A stretch of 64,000 bases of DNA from Nitratireductor luteus (GTDB lineage Bacteria > Pseudomonadota > Alphaproteobacteria > Rhizobiales > Rhizobiaceae): positions 310,001-374,000 of the forward strand of contig NZ_JAOANW010000001.1 in NCBI RefSeq assembly GCF_026162365.1. The letters run 5' to 3'. Position 1 is the first letter of the stretch. Each line of letters opens with the position of its first letter. The position numbers and the translations under genes are program-made. Positions 33,554 through 42,156 of the stretch are shown piece by piece. The notes beneath the pieces were generated by a model that saw only the letters and a program-made list of their open reading frames with translations, was not told the DNA's origin and searched no databases.

Positions 33554-35080
33554 TCAGACGTCCGCCAGATCGGCCGGCAGCAGCGCCGCCGGCATATCCT
33601 GGAAGGCGACCGGACGCAGGAAGCGGCGGATCGCCAGCGTGCCGACCGAGGTGGTCGAGACATTGGTGCTGGCCGGATAGGGACCGCCGTGCATCATCGC
33701 GTCGCTGACCTCCACGCCGGTCGGAAATCCGTTGGCGATGAGACGTCCGGCCTTGCGCTGGAGGATGGGCATCAGCGAGGCGGCCAGCGTCCGGTCCGCG
33801 TCGTCCATGTGCAGCGTGCAGGTCAACTGACCTTCCAGGCTGTGCGCCACCGCCCGCATCTCCTCTTCGTCCTTGACCCGGACCAGAAGCCCCAGCGGGC
33901 CGAAGACCTCATTGTGAAGGTCGGGATTGGCAAGCCAGTCCTCGCCCGTCGTCTCCAGCAGGTCCGGGCCGCTGTTGCGGCCCTCGCCGGTGGAGCCGAG
34001 CGTGGCCTTGGCGCAGCCGAGGCCCACCACCTTGTCGCGCCCGCGCCGATAGGCATCGGCGATGCCGCTGGTCAGCATGGGCTGTGCGAGGACCTTTTCC
34101 AGCACGCCCTTGGCCGTTTGCGCGAAGCCGTCGACATTGTCTCCGGCAAGCGCGATGGCGACGCCGGGATTGGTGCAGAACTGGCCCACGCCCATGGTCA
34201 GCGACGCCGCCCAGCCTTCGGCGATCTTTCCGCCGCGCGCGCCGAGGGCGGCGGGCAGCAGGAACTGCGGATTGACGGAGCCGAGTTCGCCGAAAAACGG
34301 AATGGGCTCGTCGCGGCCCTGAGCGAGGTTGAACAGCGCGCGCCCGCCGCCCAGCGACCCGGTGAACCCGATCGCCTTGACCAGCGGATGCGTGACGATC
34401 GCCTCGCCTGCCTCGTTGCTATTGCTCTGGATCAGCGAGAAAACGCCCGGGTTCTGTCCCGTCTTCTCGATGGCCGCCGCAATGGCCTCGGCGACGATCT
34501 CACCGGTGCCCGGATGCGCCGGATGGCCCTTCACGATGACCGGGCAGCCGGCTGCCAGCGCCGACGCCGTGTCGCCGCCGGCGGTGGAAAAGGCCAGCGG
34601 AAAGTTCGAAGCGCCGAAAACGCCCACCGGCCCGATGGGAAGCTGCATCAGCTTCAGGTCCGGCTTGGGCAGCGGCTGGCGGTCGGGATTGGCCGGGTCG
34701 TGGCGGCGGTCGAGATAGTCGCCCTTCTCGATATGGTCGGCGAACAGCCGAAGCTGCCCGGTGGTGCGTCCGCGCTCGCCGTTGAGGCGGGCTTCCGGCA
34801 GGCCGGTTTCCTGGACGCCGATCTCTGTAATGGCCGCGCCGCGCGCTTCGATCTCGTCGGCGATGGCGCGCAGGAATGCGGCGCGCTCGGTGCGGCTGGA
34901 ATAGCCATAGGTCCAGAACGCTTCCTCGGCCGCCTTGGCGGCCCGGTCCACATCCGCCGCCGTTCCGACGGAGAACTCATGCTTGGGCCCGGTGACGGGA
35001 TCGGAAGCAAATGTCTTGTCTCCTGCGACCCACTCGCCGGCAATCAAATGTTTTCCGCGTGGCTCGAAGCTTTGGGACAT
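33554..35080 (-). CDS. Aldehyde dehydrogenase (NADP+), alpha-ketoglutaric semialdehyde dehydrogenase type
   Basis: This 508-residue ALDH-superfamily enzyme has N159 in GASNFP, K184 in VIVKGHPAHP, general base E265 in FFGELGSVNP and nucleophile C302 in GQFCTNPG, all in place. The HPAHPGTG and GELGSVNPQF segments fit alpha-ketoglutaric semialdehyde dehydrogenases of the sugar-acid branch. It would convert 2,5-dioxopentanoate, formed from L-arabinose by the dehydratases encoded upstream, to 2-oxoglutarate. The gene lies within the galactose/arabinose operon (5-base gap to dgoK). Confidence 0.9.
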   Translation of the reverse strand: MSQSFEPRGKHLIAGEWVAGDKTFASDPVTGPKHEFSVGTAADVDRAAKAAEEAFWTYGYSSRTERAAFLRAIADEIEARGAAITEIGVQETGLPEARLNGERGRTTGQLRLFADHIEKGDYLDRRHDPANPDRQPLPKPDLKLMQLPIGPVGVFGASNFPLAFSTAGGDTASALAAGCPVIVKGHPAHPGTGEIVAEAIAAAIEKTGQNPGVFSLIQSNSNEAGEAIVTHPLVKAIGFTGSLGGGRALFNLAQGRDEPIPFFGELGSVNPQFLLPAALGARGGKIAEGWAASLTMGVGQFCTNPGVAIALAGDNVDGFAQTAKGVLEKVLAQPMLTSGIADAYRRGRDKVVGLGCAKATLGSTGEGRNSGPDLLETTGEDWLANPDLHNEVFGPLGLLVRVKDEEEMRAVAHSLEGQLTCTLHMDDADRTLAASLMPILQRKAGRLIANGFPTGVEVSDAMMHGGPYPASTNVSTTSVGTLAIRRFLRPVAFQDMPAALLPADLADV

Positions 35081-35139
35081 CGTAGGATCCTTGGGTTTGG
35101 GAGATGTAGGGTGAATGATGCCTTCGGCATTAGCCCTAT

Positions 35140-36066
35140 CTATTCATGAAAGGGGGCGACGTCGACCTTTCGGCCGCAAAGAAATGCGTCAGCCACAATC
35201 TTCAGCGGACTGAGGTCCACATCGATCTCGTTATTTGCAACAAGCTCCGCGAAGCGCGCATAAAGACCGTCATATTCAGCCTCCGGCTCCTCCTTGCGCA
35301 TGCGGCCGTCGACGCTCATGCTCGCGCCGCCGCGGGAAAGCTTGAGTTCGCCCTGGTCGGTGCGGATGGCGATGTCCCAGGTCTGCGGCCCTTCCTGGCG
35401 CCAGTCGAAATCGGCTTCGACGGCCACGCCGTCGAGGTTCCTCATCGACAGTTTCGCGGCAATGGGCATCGCGCGGTTTTCCGGCGTTTCGAGTATCGCC
35501 CCGGTCACGAACACGGAGGGCACGAGCGCCGTCAGGATCGACAGGGCGTTGATGCCGGGATCGAACACGCCGAAACCGCCCGCCTCCCATATCCAGTCCT
35601 GGCCGGGGTGCCAGCGCCGCACGTCCTCCTTCCAGACGATCTCGACCGAGCGGATCGTCTTGCCCTTCAGCCATTTGCGGGCCGGCTCCACGGCCGGCGC
35701 GAAGCGCGAATGCCAGGTCGCAAAGAGGCTGACCTGATGGTGCTCGGCCAGCGCCACCAGCGCCTCGACCTCCCCGAGCGTGGCTCCGGGCGGCTTTTCC
35801 AGCATCACGTCGCGCCCGGCCTTGATGGCCGAAACCGCCATTTCGAAACGCGATGAAGGCGGCGTGCACAAAGAGACGGCCAGAACGTCCGGGCGCGCCG
35901 AAAGGAAGGCTTCCAGATCCGTGAAATTCTCGACGCCGTCCACCTTCGCATTGCGGCTGACGCCGGCTGCCAGGGCGAAGGACGGCGAGCGCTCGATGGA
36001 GGGGATATGCTGGTCGCGAGCGATCTTGCCTATGCCGACAAGACCGATCTTCGTCGGTTCACTCAT
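35140..36066 (-). CDS. Gfo/Idh/MocA-family aldose 1-dehydrogenase (D-galactose/L-arabinose)
   Basis: This 308-residue NAD(P)-dependent enzyme has an N-terminal Rossmann fold (IGLVGIGKIARDQHIPSI), catalytic Lys in the EKPPGATLGE motif and WHSRFAPAVEPAR in the substrate domain. The sequence resembles the Azospirillum-type L-arabinose/D-galactose 1-dehydrogenase, which oxidises both C4-epimer sugars to their 1,4-lactones. ATG 36066 follows AAGGAGCGACC. The position between the dehydratase and semialdehyde dehydrogenase genes matches the first step of the pathway. No lactonase gene is visible in the window. Confidence 0.87.
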   Translation of the reverse strand: MSEPTKIGLVGIGKIARDQHIPSIERSPSFALAAGVSRNAKVDGVENFTDLEAFLSARPDVLAVSLCTPPSSRFEMAVSAIKAGRDVMLEKPPGATLGEVEALVALAEHHQVSLFATWHSRFAPAVEPARKWLKGKTIRSVEIVWKEDVRRWHPGQDWIWEAGGFGVFDPGINALSILTALVPSVFVTGAILETPENRAMPIAAKLSMRNLDGVAVEADFDWRQEGPQTWDIAIRTDQGELKLSRGGASMSVDGRMRKEEPEAEYDGLYARFAELVANNEIDVDLSPLKIVADAFLCGRKVDVAPFHE

Positions 36067-36084
36067 GGTCGCTCCTTGCAGCAT

Positions 36085-36180
36085 CGGTCCGAAAATCGGA
36101 ATCGGTTTTGGAAAGCACGATGCGTAGATTCAAAAGGTTGGAGCGTCCTTGTGCGTCCAGATGGACGCACGGCGCTCTAG
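36085..36180. repeat. Rhizobial-type palindromic intergenic repeat
   Basis: It contains GGTCCGAAAATCGG and, at 36151-36170, the perfect stem GTGCGTCC-AGAT-GGACGCAC followed by GGCGCTCTAG. The final CTA (36177-36179) is the complement of the TAG stop of the dehydratase gene. The string at 36122-36132 (GCGTAGATTCA) recurs inverted at 42015-42025, showing that both belong to one repeat family. Confidence 0.65.
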
Positions 36181-37922
36181 TGCGAATCGCGCGGCACGGC
36201 ATTGCCCCGGCATCCTTTCAGAAAGTCGAAATCGGCGCCGGTATCGGCGCCCTCCACATGGTCGTGGAAGAGCTGCGCGTAGCCGCCATTGGGCCGCTCG
36301 ACCAGCGGCGTCCAGGCCTCGAGCCTGCGTTGCAGTTCCTCGTCAGATATATCGAGATGCAGGCGGCGCGCCGGCACGTCGATTTCGATCATGTCGCCAT
36401 TGCGAACCACCGCCAGCGGCCCGCCCACCGCCGCCTCCGGCGAGGTATGCAGCACCACGGTGCCGTAGGCCGTGCCCGACATGCGGGCGTCGGAGATGCG
36501 CACCATGTCGGTGACGCCCTTCCTCAGCACCTTCGGCGGAAGCCCCATATTGCCGACCTCCGACATGCCCGGATAGCCCTTCGGCCCGCAGTTCTTCAGA
36601 ACCAGGATGCATGTCTCGTCGACATCCAGCGCGTCGTCGCCGATCTTGGCCTTGTAGTCGTCGATGTCCTCGAAGACGACCGCCCTGCCCCGGTGCTGCA
36701 GCAGCTCCGGCGAAGCCGCCGAAGGTTTCAGCACGGCGCCGCGCGGCGCGAGGTTGCCCTTCAAGACGGCGATGCCGCCCTGCTGGGTCAGCGCCTTGTC
36801 GAGCGGTCGAATGACGTCCTCGTTCCAGTTGCGCACATCCTTGATCTCGTCCCAGACCGGGCCGCCCGACACCGTGAGCGCATCGCGGTGCAGCTTGCCG
36901 CCCTCGCCCAGCACCTTCATGACGACCGGCAGGCCGCCGGCATAAAAGAACTCCTCCATGAGATATTTGCCGGAGGGCATGAGGTTGACGATGGTCGGCA
37001 GATCGCGGCCCAGCCGGTCCCAGTCGTCCAGCGTCAGGTCGACGCCCGCCCGGCCGGCGAGCGCCAGCAGATGGACGACGGCATTGGTCGAGCCTCCGAT
37101 GGTCCCGTTGACGCGGATGGCGTTCTCGAACGCCTCGCGCGTCAGGATGTCGGAGGGCTTCAGGTCGTCCTTCACCATGTCGACGATGCGCCTGCCCGAC
37201 AGATGCGCCATCACCCGGCGGCGGCTGTCGACGGCGGGGATCGCGGCATTGCCGGACAGCGCCATGCCCAGCGCCTCGGCCATCGAGGCCATGGTCGAGG
37301 CGGTGCCCATCGTGTTGCAGGAGCCGGGCGAGCGGCTCATCGCCTGCTCGGCCTCGAGGAAATCCTCCTGGCTCATGGTCCCGGCCTTGATCGCCTCCGA
37401 CATCTGCCACAGCGCCGTGCCGGAGCCGACGCGCTCGCCGCGGAACCACCCGTTCAGCATCGGGCCGCCGGACAGGACGATGGCCGGCAGGTCGGTGCTG
37501 GCCGCGCCCATCAAGAGAGCGGGCGTGGTCTTGTCGCAGCCGGCCAGGAGCACCACGCCGTCGAGCGGGTTGGCCCGCAGCGCCTCCTCCACATCCATGG
37601 CTGCCAGGTTGCGGTACATCATGGCGGTAGGCCGCAGCGCGCTCTCGCCGGTCGAGAAAACCGGAAACTCCAGCGGCAGTCCGCCCGCTTCATAGATGCC
37701 GTGCTTCACCCGCTCGGCAAGGTCGCGCAGATGCGCGTTGCAGGGGGTAAGCTGGGACCATGTGTTGCAGATGCCGATCACCGGCCGCCCGTCGAAAAGA
37801 TCGGCAGGCAGGCCCTGGTTCTTCATCCAGGAACGGTGGTAGATATGGTCGCGCGAGGTGCCGCCGAACCACTCTTGCGAGCGCAGCGTGCGTGGCCAGG
37901 GCTTCGGGGTGAATGCGCTCAT
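36177..37922 (-). CDS. IlvD/Edd-family sugar-acid dehydratase (L-arabonate/D-galactonate)
   Basis: This 581-residue Fe-S dehydratase converts L-arabonate (and probably D-galactonate or D-fuconate) to the 2-keto-3-deoxy acid. Cluster cysteines lie in NTWSQLTPCNAHL, LAGCDKTTPA and SPGSCNTMGTA. RISDARMSGTAYGT is the conserved Mg/active-site region. The QEWFGGTSRDHIYHRSWMKN start is typical of arabonate/xylonate dehydratases rather than IlvD or Edd. ATG 37922 has AAGGAAGC ahead. It lies downstream of gguC across a 285-base repeat-rich gap. Confidence 0.92.
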   Translation of the reverse strand: MSAFTPKPWPRTLRSQEWFGGTSRDHIYHRSWMKNQGLPADLFDGRPVIGICNTWSQLTPCNAHLRDLAERVKHGIYEAGGLPLEFPVFSTGESALRPTAMMYRNLAAMDVEEALRANPLDGVVLLAGCDKTTPALLMGAASTDLPAIVLSGGPMLNGWFRGERVGSGTALWQMSEAIKAGTMSQEDFLEAEQAMSRSPGSCNTMGTASTMASMAEALGMALSGNAAIPAVDSRRRVMAHLSGRRIVDMVKDDLKPSDILTREAFENAIRVNGTIGGSTNAVVHLLALAGRAGVDLTLDDWDRLGRDLPTIVNLMPSGKYLMEEFFYAGGLPVVMKVLGEGGKLHRDALTVSGGPVWDEIKDVRNWNEDVIRPLDKALTQQGGIAVLKGNLAPRGAVLKPSAASPELLQHRGRAVVFEDIDDYKAKIGDDALDVDETCILVLKNCGPKGYPGMSEVGNMGLPPKVLRKGVTDMVRISDARMSGTAYGTVVLHTSPEAAVGGPLAVVRNGDMIEIDVPARRLHLDISDEELQRRLEAWTPLVERPNGGYAQLFHDHVEGADTGADFDFLKGCRGNAVPRDSH

Positions 37923-38007
37923 GCGTTTCTGCTTCCTTTCCGGAACCAATGGCCGGAATGCCGTATGAATGTGTTGGAACGAACGGAATGGATAACGCCC
38001 CTTCGCA

Positions 38008-38052
38008 CCCCCCTTTGCCCTGCCGGGCATCTCCCCCTCAAGGGGGGAGATT
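38008..38052 (+). repeat. Inverted intergenic repeat, copy A
   Basis: It consists of CCCTTTGCCCTGCCGGGCAT followed by a CTCCCCCTCAAGGGGGGAG hairpin core. It is repeated in inverted orientation at 38121-38164 with a few mismatches. This string is common in genomes of Mesorhizobium-like bacteria, by recollection. Confidence 0.75.
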
Positions 38053-38120
38053 GCGCCGGCCGCGCGCTCCGGCCCTTACTCTGAAACGCTCGTGATTGGC
38101 GAAGACCATCGCGACGGCTG

Positions 38121-38164
38121 ATCTCCCCCCTTGAGGGGGAGATGCCCCGGCAGGGCAGAGGGGG
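38121..38164 (-). repeat. Inverted intergenic repeat, copy B
   Basis: This is the inverted partner of 38008-38052: ATCTCCCCCCTTGAGGGGGA, then GATGCCCCGGCAGGGCAGAG. The two copies can pair over about 44 bases around a loop of about 70 bases, between gguC and the dehydratase gene, forming a strong mRNA structure. Confidence 0.75.
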
Positions 38165-38206
38165 TAAAGAAGCGCTGGCGTCTCCGGGCATGTTCCCGCT
38201 CCCGCT

Positions 38207-39184
38207 CTAAAGCGCCTTCACCGCCGCAAAACCCTTCTTCTCGCGCCCATGCGGGTTCCTCAGCGGCAGGCCGAAATCCGGTGCCGAGATCTCCCACACG
38301 TCCCCCTCGCCGCACGATACTCCGTCGGCGAAGGAGAGCGTGGCGGTGCCGAACATGTGCACGTGCAGGTCGCCCGGCTGGCGGAACAGGCCGTATTTGA
38401 AATGGTGGTATTCAAGATTGGCGATCGAGTGGGACATGTTGTCCTCGCCCGAAAGGAACGGCTTTTCCCAGACCGCCTTGCCCTCCCGCAAGATGCGCGA
38501 GGTGCCCCTGATGTCGCGCGGCAGGTCGCCGACCAGAAGCTCGGGGCCGAAGGAGGCGGGCCGCAGCTTGGAGTGGGCGAGAAACAGATAGTTGATGCGC
38601 TCGGTTACATGGTCGGAGAACTCGTTGGCGAGCGAGAAGCCGAGCCGGTACGGCTGGCCGTCGGCGCCCACGACGTAGAAGCCGGCGATCTCCGGCTCCT
38701 CGCCCCCGTCCAGCGCGCAATCGGGCGAATGGAGCGGGTCGCCGGGAGCGACGGCGCAAGTGCCGGTGCCCTTGTAGAACCATTCGGGCTGAACGCCTTC
38801 CTTTCCCTTTTCCGGCTTGCCGCCCTCGATGCCCATCTTGAACATCTTCATGGAGTCGCTCATGCCCTTTTCATCGGCGTGCATGGCGTCGCGGGTGGAG
38901 GCTGAGCCCAGATGGGTGAGCCCCGTGCCGGTCAGGAACATGTGGGCCGGGTCCGGATGCCGGACCGGGCAGTCGAGCGCGCCCTGGGCGGCCAGCGCTT
39001 CCAGATCCACGGCATCGCCCAGCCCGCGTGCTTCTATCGCGGCGGCCAGCGGCAGGCCCTTTTCAATGGCCTCGACGGCCAGCGCATAGGTGCTCTCAGT
39101 GCCGTTCACAAGGCGGGCATCATTGCCCCGGCGGCAGATGACACCGCCCTTTTTCAGTTGCGAAAGATGCATGTCCCGCCCCAT
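38207..39184 (-). CDS. gguC: GguC family protein (AraD1, fumarylacetoacetate hydrolase fold)
   Basis: This 325-residue FAH-fold protein has GDLPRDIRGTSRILREGKAVWEK and the metal-binding acidic residues around GFSLANEFSDHVTE typical of GguC/AraD1 proteins. In Agrobacterium gguC follows chvE-gguA-gguB, exactly as here. The family is thought to include 2-keto-3-deoxy-L-arabonate dehydratases, which would close the arabinose pathway between the IlvD/Edd dehydratase and the semialdehyde dehydrogenase. The ATG at 39184 shares one base with the gguB stop (TGATG), so translation is coupled. Enzymatic assignment is by family and context. Confidence 0.88.
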   Translation of the reverse strand: MGRDMHLSQLKKGGVICRRGNDARLVNGTESTYALAVEAIEKGLPLAAAIEARGLGDAVDLEALAAQGALDCPVRHPDPAHMFLTGTGLTHLGSASTRDAMHADEKGMSDSMKMFKMGIEGGKPEKGKEGVQPEWFYKGTGTCAVAPGDPLHSPDCALDGGEEPEIAGFYVVGADGQPYRLGFSLANEFSDHVTERINYLFLAHSKLRPASFGPELLVGDLPRDIRGTSRILREGKAVWEKPFLSGEDNMSHSIANLEYHHFKYGLFRQPGDLHVHMFGTATLSFADGVSCGEGDVWEISAPDFGLPLRNPHGREKKGFAAVKAL

Positions 39185-40416
39185 CAGCTGGATTTGTTCT
39201 TGTTGTAGACGTCGAAGATAACGGCCGCGAGGAGCACGAGCCCCTTGATGACCTGCTGATAGTCGATGCCGATGCCGACGATCGACATGCCGTTGTTCAT
39301 CACGCCCATGATGAAGGCGCCGACCACCGCGCCGACGATCTTGCCGACACCGCCGGACATCGACGCACCGCCGATGAAGACGGCGGCGATCACGTCCAGT
39401 TCGAAGGCCACGCCCGCCTTGGGCGTCGCCGTGTTGAGGCGCGCGGCGAAGATCAGCCCGGCAAGGGCGGCCAGCATGCCCATGTTGGCGAAGGTGAGGA
39501 AAGTCAGCTTCTCGGTCTTGATGCCGGAGAGCTTCGCCGCCTTCTCGTTGCCGCCCAGCGCATAGATGCGCCGGCCAAGCGTGGTCGAGTTGGTGAGGAA
39601 CGTATAAGCCGCCGTCAGCACCGCCATGGTGATGAGTACATTGGGAAAGCCGCGATAGGTCGACAGCAGATAGGACAGGTAGAGGATGGCGAAGGCGACC
39701 AGCCCGTTCTTGGCCAGGAAGAACGGGAAAGGCTCGTCCTCGATGCCGTACTCGGTGTTGCGGCGGCGGCTGCGCACGGCCAGATAGACGATGCTGCCGG
39801 CCGTCAGCGCGCCCAGGAGAATCGCGGTGATGTTCGGCTTTGCCGTACCGAATATATCGACGACGAAACCGGTGCTCAAAAGCTGGAACTCGCGCGGGAA
39901 CGGACCGACCGACTGCCCCTCGAGCAGCCACAGCGTCAGGCCGCGGAAAACGAGCATGCCGGCCAGGGTGACGATGAAGGACGGAATGCGCCAATAGGCG
40001 ATCCAGTAGCCTTGCGCCGCGCCGATCAGGATGCCGGTCGCAAGGCAGACCGGAATGACGATGAAGCTCGGCAGATCCCAATTGACCATCATGACGGCGG
40101 CCAGCCCGCCGATGAAGCCCACGACGGAGCCCACCGAAAGGTCGATATGCCCGGCGACGATGACCAGCAGCATGCCCAGCGCCATGATGACGATGTAGCT
40201 GTTCTGCAGGATCAGATTGGTCAGGTTGACCGGCCGCATCAGCGTCCCGTCTGTCACGACCTGAAAGAAGCCCATGATCACTACCAGCGCGACGAGCATG
40301 CCGTAGTCGCGCAGATGGTTCTTCAGATAGCCGCCGATCGAGATTGCAGCGCCTTCCATTCTTTTCTCCCCGGGGTTTGGACCCGCTTTGTCTTGTCTTG
40401 CGGCAGCATCGGACAT
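39184..40416 (-). CDS. gguB: Sugar ABC transporter permease GguB
   Basis: This 410-residue inner-membrane permease of the RbsC/XylH family has about ten hydrophobic segments. VIVAGHIDLSVGSVVGFIGG and FIGGASMSGGVGKIVGAVVG are the conserved family motifs, and KAAKLSGIKTEKLTFL is the cytoplasmic coupling loop. The start at 40416 is 2 bases after the gguA stop. With GguA and ChvE it forms a multiple-sugar importer for galactose, arabinose, glucose and related sugars in Agrobacterium relatives. Confidence 0.94.
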   Translation of the reverse strand: MSDAAARQDKAGPNPGEKRMEGAAISIGGYLKNHLRDYGMLVALVVIMGFFQVVTDGTLMRPVNLTNLILQNSYIVIMALGMLLVIVAGHIDLSVGSVVGFIGGLAAVMMVNWDLPSFIVIPVCLATGILIGAAQGYWIAYWRIPSFIVTLAGMLVFRGLTLWLLEGQSVGPFPREFQLLSTGFVVDIFGTAKPNITAILLGALTAGSIVYLAVRSRRRNTEYGIEDEPFPFFLAKNGLVAFAILYLSYLLSTYRGFPNVLITMAVLTAAYTFLTNSTTLGRRIYALGGNEKAAKLSGIKTEKLTFLTFANMGMLAALAGLIFAARLNTATPKAGVAFELDVIAAVFIGGASMSGGVGKIVGAVVGAFIMGVMNNGMSIVGIGIDYQQVIKGLVLLAAVIFDVYNKNKSS

Positions 40417-40418
40417 GG

Positions 40419-41948
40419 TTATGACCTCACGATCATGGACATGATTTTCTCCTGGGTCGCTTCGCGCCCATCGAGTTCGCCGACCAGTCGGCCTTCGTTC
40501 ATCACATAGATGCGGTCGCACATGCCGAGCAGTTCAGGCATCTCCGACGAGATCATCACGACGCCCTTGCCCTGTGCGGCCAGCTCATTGATGATGGTGT
40601 AGATTTCGAACTTGGCGCCGACATCGATGCCGCGCGTCGGCTCGTCGAGGATCAGCACTTCCGGTTCGGCAAAAAGCCATTTGGACAGCACGACCTTCTG
40701 CTGGTTGCCGCCCGAAAGATTCATCACCTTCTGGAAGACGCTGGGCGTGCGAATGCCCAGCGCCGCGCGATAGCTCTCGGAGACCTTGCGTTCCTCGGCG
40801 TCGTTGATGACACCGTTCTTCGAAACACGCGCCAGATTGGCCAGCGTCGTATTGCGCAGGATATCCTCTTCGAGGACCAGGCCGAGCGCCTTGCGGTCCT
40901 CCGTCACATAGGCCAGGCCGCTGTCGATGGCGCGGCCGACCGTGGAGACGTCGATCTCCTTGCCGCGCAGCTTTACCGACCCTCTGATATTGTTGCCGTA
41001 GGAGCGGCCGAAGATGCTCATGGCGAGCTCCGTGCGGCCCGACCCCATCAGTCCGGCAATACCGACCACCTCGCCGGCCGATACCTTGAAGGAAACATTC
41101 CGTATCACCTGCCGGTCGGAATGATCGGGATGGGTCACGTTCCAGTCCGAGACCTCCAGCAGGGTCTCGCCGATTTTCGGCGTCCGGTCGGGATAGCGGT
41201 GCGCCATGTCGCGGCCCACCATGTCGCGGATGATGCGCTCCTCGCTGATCTCCTCGGCATGGCAGTCGAGCGTCGAAACCGTCTGGCCGTCGCGCAGCAC
41301 GGTGATGGAATCGGCGACCCGGCTCACCTCGTTGAGCTTGTGCGAGATGAGGATGGAGGCGATGCCCTGCGCCTTGAACTCGAGCAGGAGATCGAGAAGC
41401 TTCTGGCTGTCGTTTTCCTGAAGCGAGGCGGTGGGCTCGTCGAGAATGAGCAGCTTGACCTTCTTCGACAGCGCCTTTGCGATTTCGACGAGCTGCTGCT
41501 TGCCGACGCCCAGCTTGTCGACCAGGGTCGAGGACCTTTCCCGAAGACCTACTTTCCTCAGCAATTCGTCGGTGCGGGAATTGGTCTCCGGCCAGTTGAC
41601 GACGCCGGCGGCCGCAACCTCGTTGCCGAGAAAGATGTTTTCGGCAATCGACAGGAGCGGCACCAGGGCAAGCTCCTGATGGATGATGATGATGCCGACC
41701 TTTTCACTGTCGGAAATGCCGGAAAAGGAGACAGGCTTGCCTTCGAATTCGATGTCGCCATCGTAAGTGCCGTGCGGATAAACACCGCTCAGAACCTTCA
41801 TGAGCGTAGACTTGCCGGCGCCGTTCTCGCCCACCAATGCGTGGATTTCGCCGGGTACGACCCTGAGGTTCACATCGTCCAGAGCCTTCACACCGGGGAA
41901 GACCTTGGTGATGCCGCGCATCTCCAGAATGGGTTCCATCGAAAGCAT
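40419..41948 (-). CDS. gguA: Sugar ABC transporter ATP-binding protein GguA
   Basis: This 509-residue protein has two fused nucleotide-binding domains, as in MglA/RbsA. Domain 1 (about 5-235) has Walker [10 protein letters not shown] and Walker [12 protein letters not shown]. Domain 2 (about 260-500) has the degenerate Walker [10 protein letters not shown], signature LSGGNQQKV and [13 protein letters not shown]. It energises sugar import through GguB. It is preceded by chvE across a 208-base gap with strong hairpins, an arrangement that often lets the binding protein be made in excess of the ATPase. Confidence 0.95.
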   Translation of the reverse strand: MLSMEPILEMRGITKVFPGVKALDDVNLRVVPGEIHALVGENGAGKSTLMKVLSGVYPHGTYDGDIEFEGKPVSFSGISDSEKVGIIIIHQELALVPLLSIAENIFLGNEVAAAGVVNWPETNSRTDELLRKVGLRERSSTLVDKLGVGKQQLVEIAKALSKKVKLLILDEPTASLQENDSQKLLDLLLEFKAQGIASILISHKLNEVSRVADSITVLRDGQTVSTLDCHAEEISEERIIRDMVGRDMAHRYPDRTPKIGETLLEVSDWNVTHPDHSDRQVIRNVSFKVSAGEVVGIAGLMGSGRTELAMSIFGRSYGNNIRGSVKLRGKEIDVSTVGRAIDSGLAYVTEDRKALGLVLEEDILRNTTLANLARVSKNGVINDAEERKVSESYRAALGIRTPSVFQKVMNLSGGNQQKVVLSKWLFAEPEVLILDEPTRGIDVGAKFEIYTIINELAAQGKGVVMISSEMPELLGMCDRIYVMNEGRLVGELDGREATQEKIMSMIVRS

Positions 41949-41962
41949 TCCGCTTCTTTTGC

Positions 41963-42007
41963 GTTACAGCGCCGCGCGTCCTTCAGGACGCCACACAAGG
42001 AAGCTGT
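41963..42007. repeat. Rhizobial-type intergenic repeat near the gguA start
   Basis: TTACAGCGCCGCGCGTCCTT, then CAGGACGCCACACAAGGAAG and CTGTAA, is an imperfect palindrome. It is followed by TGAATCTACGC (42015-42025), which recurs inverted at 36122-36132. It resembles the mosaic palindromic elements scattered through Rhizobiales genomes. Confidence 0.6.
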
Positions 42008-42081
42008 AAATGATTGAATCTACGCCTCTGTCCGCCCGAATGGCGGGCCAGGCGCAAACATCCTTGATTGCCGGAGCGGCT

Positions 42082-42140
42082 GGCGCGCCCGCCCCCCGTG
42101 GGCGCGCCGCCCCGACACGGTCCGCCCAGAGGGCGGACCG
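42082..42140. promoter_or_regulatory. Tandem GC-rich hairpins between chvE and gguA
   Basis: Stem 1 is GGCGCGCCC (42082-42090) with GGGCGCGCC (42100-42108). Stem 2 is CGGTCCGCCC (42118-42127), loop AGA, GGGCGGACCG (42131-42140). Both are perfect and neither has a T-run. The position just after the chvE stop suits an attenuator or mRNA-stabilising structure. Confidence 0.65.
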
Positions 42141-42156
42141 TTCTGCCGGCCTCGTA

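Noticed and set aside
36108-38084. A 658-codon open frame on the plus strand
   Set aside because: It lies antisense to the well-supported sugar-acid dehydratase, has arginine/histidine-rich low-complexity composition and no recognisable domain. It results from the GC-rich third-position bias of the real gene.
38207-40081. A single 624-codon frame on the minus strand
   Set aside because: Only the part from 39184 down matches a family (GguC). The upstream half is an out-of-frame reading of gguB, so the gene was split at ATG 39184.
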